This document shows positions 1-6,176 of a stretch of 8,746 bases of DNA, piece by piece (the first letter of the stretch is position 1; each line of letters opens with the position of its first letter). This DNA comes from JAJPJX01 sp964568355. GTDB lineage: Bacteria > Acidobacteriota > Terriglobia > Bryobacterales > Bryobacteraceae. A program made the translations under genes and the position numbers. The stretch spans positions 1-8,746 of the forward strand of contig CAZMRK010000384.1 of NCBI GenBank assembly GCA_964568355.1, written 5' to 3'. Under the pieces are notes generated by a model. That model saw only the letters and a list, made by a program, of their open reading frames with translations, had not been told where the DNA came from and did not search any database.

Positions 1-11
1 GGGAAGAGCTG

Positions 12-1307
12 ATGTCACAAGGTTCCTGGTTATCCCGCCGCAGGTTTCTGCGCGGGTTCAGTCTCACCGGAGCGCTGGTGAGGGTCGGATTACCGCCGCT
101 CCAGTGCATGTTCAACTCGCACGGAACGGCCTACGCCGGCCAAAGCGCCATACCCTCCCGCTTCGTCTACTGGTTCAACGGCAACGGCATTCCGGAGCGT
201 TACTGGATTCCCGAACAGGAAGGTCCCGGCTACGCCCTTACTCCCTGCCTCACGCCCCTGGCGCAGTTCCGCCGAGACATCCATGTCCTCAGCGGGCTCG
301 ATAATCCTGCCGCGAGAGCACCCGGACCCGGTAACGATCACCACCGTTCGATGAGCGGCATCGTTTCCGGAACTTCTTTCACGGGCCGCGGCGCGGCGGG
401 CATGTCCATCGACCAGATGATCGCCGCGAAGATTGGAAGCGAGTCCCGCTTCCATTCCTTGCAGATCGGCGTCTGCCAGGAATCCCACGGCGAGAGTATT
501 CAGCGCAATCTGAGCTGGGCCGGGTATGAACGCGCGCTTCCTCCCGAGTTGATTCCTCACAATCTTTTCGACCGGATTTTCGGAACAAAGGAGCAGACCT
601 GGATCGACCGGAAGCAAAGTGTGCTGGACGCGGTTCGGGACGATTTTGCGGATGTCCAGGCGCGCCTGGGACGATCCGACCAGCAAAGGCTCGACGAACA
701 CCTGACCTCCGTGCGGGAATTGGAGCGCTCGATCGCAAGCCTGCCGCCGGAGTACGCCAAGGTTCAGGAGCCCGAACTGGGCGGGGACGTCAAGGATTAT
801 CCGCGGATCGCCAAGATTCAGTCCGATCTGCTGGCCCACGCGCTGGCCTCGCGCCAGACCAACGTAGCCAGTTACATGCTGACCAAGTGCCAGAGCCTGG
901 TCCGTCTGCCGTGGCTTGGATACACCACGCTCCGGCACCACGACTATACCCACACCAATGCGGATACGCCCAAGGCCCAGAAGATCATGCGGGACATCTG
1001 CAAGTGGCACATCGAGGAATTCGCGTATCTGCTGGCGAAGCTGAAGTCCATTCCGGAAGGAGATGGAACGCTTCTGGACCACTGCTGCCTCTTGTATGTG
1101 CACGAACACGCGGAAGCCAATCCTCATAAGAACAACGGCTTGATCGCGATCGTGGCAGGCCACACCAACAGGCTGGCCACCGGGACTCACACCCGGGTTC
1201 AGGCGACGCTCGGCGATCTTTACCTGGCGATTGCCAATGACATTCTGGGCGTGGGCCTGGAAGCTTTCCCGACCGCCAGCCGCCGCCTGGAAGGGCTTCG
1301 AGCTTAG
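12..1307 (+). CDS. Tat-exported DUF1552 family protein
   Basis: 431-residue exported protein of the DUF1552 family, whose biochemical role is not established. The N-terminus has a twin-arginine motif, SRRRFLRG (residues 8-15), then a moderately hydrophobic stretch broken by Arg24, which is unusual for a Tat h-region. Family signatures seen: FVYWFNGNGI near 51, the central helical block VLDAVRDDFADVQARLG (204-220) followed by LDEHLTSVRELERSI (227-241), a His-rich stretch HHDYTHTNA (309-317), and the C-terminal segment GDGTLLDHCCLLYVHEH (350-366). The length is normal for the family and the gene looks intact. The start ATG overlaps an in-frame-possible TGA (TGATG at 10-14), so an upstream gene may be translationally coupled; a purine-rich GGGAAGAG lies just before it. 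In these phyla DUF1552 genes usually follow a DUF1587/1592/1588/1585 cytochrome-like gene, and that is the expected left neighbour (inference). Confident in the family, not in the function. Confidence 0.9.
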   Translation: MSQGSWLSRRRFLRGFSLTGALVRVGLPPLQCMFNSHGTAYAGQSAIPSRFVYWFNGNGIPERYWIPEQEGPGYALTPCLTPLAQFRRDIHVLSGLDNPAARAPGPGNDHHRSMSGIVSGTSFTGRGAAGMSIDQMIAAKIGSESRFHSLQIGVCQESHGESIQRNLSWAGYERALPPELIPHNLFDRIFGTKEQTWIDRKQSVLDAVRDDFADVQARLGRSDQQRLDEHLTSVRELERSIASLPPEYAKVQEPELGGDVKDYPRIAKIQSDLLAHALASRQTNVASYMLTKCQSLVRLPWLGYTTLRHHDYTHTNADTPKAQKIMRDICKWHIEEFAYLLAKLKSIPEGDGTLLDHCCLLYVHEHAEANPHKNNGLIAIVAGHTNRLATGTHTRVQATLGDLYLAIANDILGVGLEAFPTASRRLEGLRA

Positions 1308-1338
1308 TTTTCCGAGCCGGAAGGCCGGAACAGCGGGT

Positions 1339-2787
1339 TCACGCAAACAGGTCGAGCACTGGCTTGCCCTTTCCATCTTTGGTGACGTAAAAGGGACGTT
1401 TCTCGACTTCGTAGGCAAGGTCGGCGGGGATACCCATGGCGCGGTAGATTGTGGCGTGCAGATCTTCTACGGTTACGGGATTTTCGACGGCGACGAGGGG
1501 CCGCTCGTCCGCGGTCTTCCCATAGACGAATCCCCGTTTCATTCCGCCGCCGAACATCAGGATGCTGCTGGCGGCGGTGAAGTGACGATGCATGCCGTAG
1601 TGCTTGGGCTCGGACATGACCTCCGGCTGCTGAATGGACCCGCATTCCTTGACCGTTTTGCCAGGCCGGCCCTCGGTCATCATGTCACGGCTGAATTCGC
1701 TGGCCACGACGATCAGGGTGCGGTTGAGCAGCCCGCGTTCTTCCAGATCGAGCACCAACCGGGCGATCGGGGCATCGATTTCCTTTTTCATCCCGATCGT
1801 GCGCTCATGGCCGTTCTCGTGCGTGTCCCAGTGGCGGAAGGGGACATACTCCGTGGTGACCTCGATAAAGCGGGCTCCGACCTCGGTGAGACGCCGGGCC
1901 AGGAGACATCCAAGCCCAAACCTGCCCTCGCCGTATGCCTCCCGGCTTCTTGCCGGTTCGAGCGACAGGTCGAACGCTTTGGCAGCCGGGGACTGCAAGA
2001 GGCGGTGTGCATTCTCAACCGCGCGAAGCAGAGACTGCTGATGATAGTCGCTGCCCAGTTGGAGCACGGGGCTTTCCTGGAGGAGACCGCGATAGTTCTC
2101 ATGCCGGCGGCGAAAACGCAGCGCATTCATGTGAGGCGGGGGTTGTACCGCCGATGCGGCGTCGGTGGGGTGGGGAATCAGGAACGGTCCATATTCGGAC
2201 CCCAAAAACCCGGCCGTGTGAAAGGCGCGCAGTTCATCGTTGTCGCCGGTCCCTTCGATTCTCTGGCCAATATCGAGGAACGCGGGCACATCCGGATTCC
2301 TTGGCCCCAATGTTCTCGCGATGACAGCGCCGATGTGAGGCGCAGCCACACTTTGCGGCGGAGTGTATCCGGTATGCCAGTGGAACTGATGACGGGAATG
2401 CAGGACGCGGCCCATATCGGCCAGCCTATGGCTGCGAATGAGGGTAGCGCGGTCCATGACGGAAGCGATATGTTCCAAGCCCTGAGACAGTTTGATGGAA
2501 TCCACCGCGGAGTCGATCGAAGGGAACGTGCTGAGGACCCGCTTGGATTCGACGCCCTTTTCAAAGGGTGTGTATTTTTTGGGATCGAGAGTCTCGGTAT
2601 GCGCCATGCCGCCCGCCATCCACAAAAGGATCAGCGTGTCGGCCGTAGGCTGGATCTTCGGACTGGCGGCGGCCCACACCTGGGGCGCCTTGCCCGTTAC
2701 AGCGGCGAGCGCGGCCGAGGAGGACACTTGCAGGAAACGGCGCCGGCTCAGTGCGGCGATCATGCGGTCCGGGACTTTCGCGATCAT
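1339..2787 (-). CDS. Tat-exported DUF1501 family protein (sulfatase/phosphatase-fold relative)
   Basis: 482-residue exported DUF1501 protein. DUF1501 belongs to the alkaline phosphatase/sulfatase-like superfamily, but its reaction is not established. A twin-arginine motif SRRRFLQ (14-20) precedes an Ala-rich h-region and a likely AxA-type cleavage site near residue 40. Family landmarks in order: LILLWMAGGMAHTETLDPKK (52-71), corresponding to the usual GGxSHxDxFDPK; HTAGFLGSEYGPF (190-202); HWDTHENGHE (319-328); DLEERGLLNRTLIVVASEF (347-365), where the usual EFGRTP reads EFSRDM; GMHRHF (398-403) in place of the usual GRDHW-like motif; FGGGMKRGFVYG (412-423); and DLHATIYRAMGI (442-453). A second Met at residue 9 is a possible alternative start, but GAGGA at 2792-2796 supports the first. 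It begins 14 nt after the stop of the cytochrome/DUF1549 gene, so the two are almost certainly co-transcribed. The recurrent pairing suggests joint action outside the cytoplasm (inference). Confidence 0.92.
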   Translation of the reverse strand: MIAKVPDRMIAALSRRRFLQVSSSAALAAVTGKAPQVWAAASPKIQPTADTLILLWMAGGMAHTETLDPKKYTPFEKGVESKRVLSTFPSIDSAVDSIKLSQGLEHIASVMDRATLIRSHRLADMGRVLHSRHQFHWHTGYTPPQSVAAPHIGAVIARTLGPRNPDVPAFLDIGQRIEGTGDNDELRAFHTAGFLGSEYGPFLIPHPTDAASAVQPPPHMNALRFRRRHENYRGLLQESPVLQLGSDYHQQSLLRAVENAHRLLQSPAAKAFDLSLEPARSREAYGEGRFGLGCLLARRLTEVGARFIEVTTEYVPFRHWDTHENGHERTIGMKKEIDAPIARLVLDLEERGLLNRTLIVVASEFSRDMMTEGRPGKTVKECGSIQQPEVMSEPKHYGMHRHFTAASSILMFGGGMKRGFVYGKTADERPLVAVENPVTVEDLHATIYRAMGIPADLAYEVEKRPFYVTKDGKGKPVLDLFA

Positions 2788-2801
2788 ACTTTCCTCAAAG
2801 C

Positions 2802-5135
2802 TTATCGAATAAATTGAAATTCCGGTGAGAGGAACAGGGCCCAGAGGAGATCTTCCGTGCCTTCCGAGCCGGCGCCGGCAATCATTGCCCCGGCCCTCCG
2901 GCGCTCCCCCGCGCCGGGCTCGCGGCCCAGCGCATAGCGATACAGGTAGTCCACCAGAGCCTCGCCGGTGAGAGGAGACCCGGTACGCGGCACCGGCGCA
3001 GATTCGCGCACGCGCACCAACTGCTTCGGATCGGGCTTTTCGGTAAAGACAAAGAACCGTACCTTCGCGGCAATCTGAACCTTTTCAGAGCTTTGATCGA
3101 TACCCACCACGGCGCGAAAGCGCGTATAGCCCCTTCCGGACAGATCATAAACCACGGTAGACGGCAGAGCGGCGACGGCGGCAGCCTGCGGAGGTTGTCC
3201 TTTGACCTGGAGATCGGCTTTGCGCACGCCGGCGGGAGCCTGCAAGTCGAGCAGGCGAACCGCTGCCTGCGGGCCGGACAAGGTGGCCTGGACCCATCCG
3301 GCGATGGTGGCCGACGGGTCACGGGTCCCGTAGTCTTCCGCCGCGAGCCAAAGCTGTTTGGCTCCGGTGATATCGACATCTACCGATCGCGTCCCCGAAG
3401 TGAGAATGCCGCTGTCGAAGAGGTTGGAAGGAGGAGCTTTCCGGTCTCCGGTGAGCCGGCGCGCGCCGCGGTAGAGAAATTCGGACAGCGTCGCGCCGTT
3501 GACCAGTTCCAAGGCCTGCAGAGTGGTAGCGTCGACATTGCGCTCCGTGAAGACCTGGTCCCGAATCGGCCGGCCCAGTCCGCGGGTCAGCCGGTCCGAC
3601 TCAAGCCGCCAGTTGCGCGCGTAGATGGCGCTGCCGGGCTCCCCATCGTCGCGGACACCCCATTCGCCGGTCACCGAAGAAATGGCGTCGACGAACTGTT
3701 CCGCGGTGAGGCGCCGATAAAGCGGTCCCCGGAAAACAAATTCGCCTGCCGGTTCCGCGTCAAGCCGGACGGCCGGGAGCTGGTAGGCACGCGAAGTGAG
3801 GATGCGCCGCAGCAAAAAATGGAGGTCATAGCCGTGATCGACAAAGTCCGAAGCGAGCCAATCCAGCAGGTCGTCATCCCAGGCCCGGCCTTCCATCTCA
3901 TCTACAGGTTCGATCAGAGCTCGCTCAAACAACCTCTTCCAGATCCGGTTGACCAGGGTGCGGGCAAAGCGGCCGTTTTGCGGGGTAACGAACAATTCAG
4001 CGGCCAGGGCGCGACGCTCGGCCAACGAGCCAGCCGAGCGATTCGCCATCAATTCCGGGAAAGGAAATTTCGGACTGGCGGTCTCACCAGTTTTCACGTC
4101 GCAACGATAGATATCCAGCGGCTCGGCGGAGAAGAACGAAGCCAGACCGTAGGATTCGCGCAGTTTCCACCGGCTCACGAAACTGTCGTGGCACGAAGCA
4201 CACTTGAGGTTGATGCCGAGGAAGACCTGGGCACTGTTCTGTGCCGCCTGCATGGGGGGACTCTGGCTCGCGCTTTCGTCACCGCCCCAGTTCACACCGA
4301 TCAGGAAGCCTTCGGGCGCGTCTTTTCCGACCGGATTCAACAGGGCAGTTACCATCCGATCGTACGGCAGGTTGGACTTCAGAGCTTCGAGCAGCCAGGG
4401 AGTGATCGACTTGCGCTGGGTGCCTGGATAGCGGATCCCTTCGTCATTGCGCAGCAGGTCATTCCAATAACTGATCCAATGTTCGGCGTAGTTGCCGCGA
4501 TTGGCGAGGAGGCGTTCGACCAGACGCGGCCGCTTCTCCGGGCTCCGATCTTCGAGAAACGAGGAACGCTGCTCAGGAGAAGGCAGCAATCCCCAAAGAT
4601 CCAGGTAGACGCGGCGGACAAAAATCTCGTCGCTGACGGGAGCAGGCAGAGCGAGCCCATGTTTGTGGAAGTAGGAGGTGAGAAAGGCGTCGATCGGGTT
4701 GGCGGACGAATCTGACGGCAGCGGCGGCCGGCGGAGAGCCAGAGATGCGGCCGGCTGTGCGGGCAGAGTCCCCGGCTGCCATTCCGCGCCTTGGTCGATC
4801 CAACCTTTCAGTACATCGATTTCGCGCGGCGAGAGGAGCGCACCGGCCAGCGGCATCGCGGGCGGCTGCTGTCCGGTTATCCTCCGGATCAACAGGCTTT
4901 GGCTACTGGAACCCGGAACAATGGCGGGCCCGTTCTGACCGCCCTTGAGAAGACCGGCCCGGGTGAAAACGGACAATCCCGCCTGCGGTTTTTCAAGGCC
5001 ATGGCAGGCCGCACAGCGAGCGTGCAGAATGGGCTGCACCTCACGGGCAAAATCCACGCGAGGCGCCGGCGACAGTACGCCCGGCAGCATCCAGCCCAGT
5101 ATCCCGAGCAGAATTCGCCCCCTCGTTTTGCCCAT
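2802..5135 (-). CDS. Exported Planctomycete-type cytochrome c / DUF1549 / DUF1553 protein with NPCBM-like insert
   Basis: 777-residue secreted multidomain protein. A basic N-terminus and hydrophobic core (GRILLGILGWMLPGVLSPA) form a Sec signal, as expected for a protein receiving covalent haem outside the cytoplasm. Residues about 30-120 are the PSC1-type cytochrome: haem motif CAACH (41-45) and a likely axial Met in PPAMPL (Met94). DUF1549 covers about 146-336, with FVRRVYLDLWGLLPS (172-186) and a second CxxCH, CASCH (312-316). DUF1553 follows from about 361, with LAAELFVTPQNGRFARTLVN and RIWKRLF. An NPCBM-like module (about 573-701) separates this from the family's C-terminal tail, EDLLWALFLSPEFQFIR. 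An in-frame TTG at 5147 would add four residues but falls in the predicted -10 box, so the ATG at 5135 is preferred; it has no clear Shine-Dalgarno and a very short leader. First gene of an operon with DUF1501. The likely role is an extracytoplasmic redox or glycan-linked activity; the reaction is unknown. Confidence 0.9.
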   Translation of the reverse strand: MGKTRGRILLGILGWMLPGVLSPAPRVDFAREVQPILHARCAACHGLEKPQAGLSVFTRAGLLKGGQNGPAIVPGSSSQSLLIRRITGQQPPAMPLAGALLSPREIDVLKGWIDQGAEWQPGTLPAQPAASLALRRPPLPSDSSANPIDAFLTSYFHKHGLALPAPVSDEIFVRRVYLDLWGLLPSPEQRSSFLEDRSPEKRPRLVERLLANRGNYAEHWISYWNDLLRNDEGIRYPGTQRKSITPWLLEALKSNLPYDRMVTALLNPVGKDAPEGFLIGVNWGGDESASQSPPMQAAQNSAQVFLGINLKCASCHDSFVSRWKLRESYGLASFFSAEPLDIYRCDVKTGETASPKFPFPELMANRSAGSLAERRALAAELFVTPQNGRFARTLVNRIWKRLFERALIEPVDEMEGRAWDDDLLDWLASDFVDHGYDLHFLLRRILTSRAYQLPAVRLDAEPAGEFVFRGPLYRRLTAEQFVDAISSVTGEWGVRDDGEPGSAIYARNWRLESDRLTRGLGRPIRDQVFTERNVDATTLQALELVNGATLSEFLYRGARRLTGDRKAPPSNLFDSGILTSGTRSVDVDITGAKQLWLAAEDYGTRDPSATIAGWVQATLSGPQAAVRLLDLQAPAGVRKADLQVKGQPPQAAAVAALPSTVVYDLSGRGYTRFRAVVGIDQSSEKVQIAAKVRFFVFTEKPDPKQLVRVRESAPVPRTGSPLTGEALVDYLYRYALGREPGAGERRRAGAMIAGAGSEGTEDLLWALFLSPEFQFIR
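3033..3419 (-). other. NPCBM-like carbohydrate-binding module inserted in the DUF1553 region
   Basis: Codes for about residues 573-701 of the cytochrome/DUF1549/DUF1553 protein. Two NPCBM-like halves are visible. The first is DVDITGAKQLWLAAEDYG with a following AGWVQATLSGP, resembling the family's 'vdvtGxxxLxLxvxdxgd...dWadaxl' strand pair. The second is STVVYDLSGRGYTRFRAVVG, then ID and AKVRFFVFTEKPD, resembling 'sxixydLxgxyxrFxaxvGvDxxxxgxvxFxV'. The module lies between the DUF1553 core (ending about 556) and the C-terminal LVDYLYRYALGR...FLSPEF tail (from about 727). NPCBM modules are associated with glycan-acting enzymes; sugar binding here is inference. The assignment rests on recognised motifs, not on a profile search. 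Confidence 0.65.
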
Positions 5136-5146
5136 AAATTGCTGCA

Positions 5147-5176
5147 ATCATATGGTGTCCGGCGAACAAAAGTCAA
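5147..5176 (-). promoter_or_regulatory. Predicted sigma70-type promoter for the cytochrome/DUF1549-DUF1501 operon
   Basis: On the minus strand, TTGACT (5176-5171) is followed after 18 bp by TATGAT (5152-5147), close to consensus for both boxes. A start about 6-7 bases past the -10 box gives a first base near 5140 and a leader of only about 5 nt before the ATG at 5135. This explains the missing Shine-Dalgarno and argues against the TTG at 5147, which lies inside the -10 box. Predicted by eye only. Confidence 0.6.
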
Positions 5177-5206
5177 GAAATCAGGCAGTTGGAGAGCGCG
5201 CCCTTA

Positions 5207-5242
5207 ATATACCTTGACAGGCATATACACTGTGGGGTATAT
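5207..5242. promoter_or_regulatory. Candidate ArsR operator overlapping the plus-strand promoter
   Basis: ATATACACTGTGGGGTATAT (5223-5242) is an imperfect palindrome: 6-bp arms ATATAC/GTATAT match perfectly, and one inner C-G pair also matches. It fills the -35/-10 spacer and covers most of the -10 box, where a bound dimer would block RNA polymerase. A third ATATAC half-site lies 16 bp upstream at 5207-5212, just before the -35 box, and with the C that follows forms ATATACC against GGTATAT (5236-5242). ArsR-family dimers commonly autoregulate through AT-rich inverted repeats of this size. The link to the adjacent regulator is inference. Confidence 0.5.
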
Positions 5243-5243
5243 C
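5214..5243 (+). promoter_or_regulatory. Predicted sigma70-type promoter for the arsR-SRPBCC-doxX operon
   Basis: A perfect -35 box TTGACA (5214-5219) and a -10 box TATATC (5238-5243) are separated by 18 bp. The predicted start, 6-7 bases downstream, falls on or next to the GTG at 5250, implying a leaderless mRNA. The TTG of the -35 box is also the first possible in-frame start codon of the regulator reading frame, which shows that the longest reading frame is not the real one. Confidence 0.65.
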
Positions 5244-5249
5244 AAGAGA

Positions 5250-5594
5250 GTGGAATCTGTGTTCGAAGTCATTGCGGAGCCGAACCGCCGCGCGATTCTG
5301 AGCCTCCTGGTCTCGTCCCAACAGTCGGTGGGAGAGATCGAGCGCCAGCTTCGTATGCCGCAGCCGACCGTGTCCAAGCACCTGCGCGTGCTGCGCGAGG
5401 CCGGTTTCGTGGAGTCCATGGTGGACGCGCAGCGCCGTCTCTACCGGCTGAGGCCCGAACCCTTTCAGGAAGTGGATGCCTGGCTGGCTCCGTTCCGCCG
5501 GTTCTGGTCCGCTCATGTAGATGCTCTCGAACGCCACCTCGACCGCATGGATCCATCCACACCAGCGAAAAGAAAGACAAGGAGAAGAAAATGA
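5250..5594 (+). CDS. ArsR-type winged-helix transcriptional regulator
   Basis: 114-residue DNA-binding repressor of the ArsR superfamily. The start VESVFEVIAEPNRRAILSLL matches the family's typical 'MDxVFxALAdPtRRxIL' opening. A helix-turn-helix follows, SVGEIERQLRMPQPTVSKHL (about residues 27-46), with recognition helix TVSKHLRVLREAGFV and a wing at RRLYRL. There are no cysteines, so it lacks the classical ArsR/SmtB thiol metal site and probably senses something else or relies on another signal. The C-terminus ends in a basic tail (KRKTRRRK). I chose GTG 5250 because it gives the family-typical N-terminus and coincides with the predicted transcription start. GTG 5259 is the main alternative; TTG 5214 is rejected because it forms the -35 box. 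The stop overlaps the next gene's start by 4 nt (ATGA). Probably autoregulated through the palindrome at 5223-5242. Confidence 0.88.
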   Translation: MESVFEVIAEPNRRAILSLLVSSQQSVGEIERQLRMPQPTVSKHLRVLREAGFVESMVDAQRRLYRLRPEPFQEVDAWLAPFRRFWSAHVDALERHLDRMDPSTPAKRKTRRRK

Positions 5595-6160
5595 CCGATC
5601 GCGATCAGTACACACCGGGTCCGGCCCGCGGCGCGGAGGTGCGGAAGGACGGAGAAAAGTGGACGCTCATTCTTGTCAGAGAATTGCGGCACTCGCCGGA
5701 GAAAGTCTGGCAGGCGCTTACGGACCCGGCGCATCTGCGCGAATGGGCGCCCTTCGATGCCGATGGGAGCCTGGGTACGGCTGGAATGACGGTGAAGCTC
5801 ACCACGGTGGGCGCGCCCACGCTGCACGTTACCGAGACAACAGTGACGCGAGCCGAAGCTCCCAGGGTGCTCGAGTACAACTGGGGCGGCTTCGATATGC
5901 GGTGGGAACTCGAGGTCTTTGGCGGCGGCACCCGCCTGACGCTGTGGACCAATATCGATCGCCGCTTCATCTCGATGGGTGCCGCCGGGTGGCACATTTG
6001 TCTCGATGTTCTGGATCACCTTCTCAGCGGCGCTCCCATCGGCCGCATCGTTGGACCCGACGCCATGAAGTTCGGCGGCTGGCAGCGATTGAACGCCGAG
6101 TACGCAAAGCAGTTCGGAGTTGAGCTCCCGAGATGGCAGGCCAACGGCCCGAAGGGTTGA
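5591..6160 (+). CDS. SRPBCC (AHSA1-like) domain protein
   Basis: 189-residue soluble protein of the SRPBCC/START-like superfamily, AHSA1-like branch, which forms a helix-grip fold with a hydrophobic ligand pocket. Seen: an N-terminal strand WTLILVRELRHSPEKVWQAL (24-43) with the characteristic 'SPEKVWxALTDPxxLxxW' helix (35-52), alternating strands through 110 (VLEYNWGGFDMRWELEVF), then TRLTLWT, and a C-terminal helix around GWHICLDVLDHLL (133-145). No signal peptide, so cytoplasmic. ATG 5591 overlaps the regulator's stop (ATGA), and AAGGAG at 5579-5584 lies six bases upstream, so it is translationally coupled. Genes of this type commonly sit directly after ArsR regulators; the ligand is unknown. 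It could bind or modify a small hydrophobic molecule sensed or detoxified by the cassette (inference). Confidence 0.88.
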   Translation: MTDRDQYTPGPARGAEVRKDGEKWTLILVRELRHSPEKVWQALTDPAHLREWAPFDADGSLGTAGMTVKLTTVGAPTLHVTETTVTRAEAPRVLEYNWGGFDMRWELEVFGGGTRLTLWTNIDRRFISMGAAGWHICLDVLDHLLSGAPIGRIVGPDAMKFGGWQRLNAEYAKQFGVELPRWQANGPKG

Positions 6161-6162
6161 AG

Positions 6163-6168
6163 AGGAGG
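6163..6168 (+). promoter_or_regulatory. Ribosome binding site fixing the doxX-like start
   Basis: AGGAGG is placed 8 bases before ATG 6177. The frame stays open upstream to 6120, inside the SRPBCC gene, but no comparable site exists there, so 6177 is the supported start. Confidence 0.8.
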
Positions 6169-6176
6169 ACGACCTC

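Noticed and set aside
1290..1330. Short inverted repeats (GGGCT/AGCTT and TTCCG/CGGAA) at the DUF1552/DUF1501 convergence, considered as a bidirectional terminator
   Set aside because: Stems of about 5 bp with wobble pairs, and no convincing T-run after the GC stem; too weak to call.
90..1418. 442-codon open frame on the minus strand opposite the DUF1552 gene
   Set aside because: High-GC codon bias leaves the opposite strand open. The translation resembles no family and lies entirely over a well-supported gene.
1231..2817. 528-codon open frame on the plus strand covering the whole DUF1501 gene
   Set aside because: Shadow of the DUF1501 coding frame; no recognisable domains, and it overlaps the end of DUF1552.
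3093..4715. 540-codon open frame on the plus strand opposite the cytochrome/DUF1549 gene
   Set aside because: Same artefact; the minus-strand frame has haem motifs and family signatures.
5145..5147. TTG start for the cytochrome/DUF1549 gene, four codons upstream
   Set aside because: Lies inside the predicted -10 box, and transcription would begin downstream of it.
5214..5216. TTG start for the ArsR regulator
   Set aside because: It is part of the -35 box TTGACA, so it is unlikely to be in the mRNA; the extra residues do not fit the family N-terminus.
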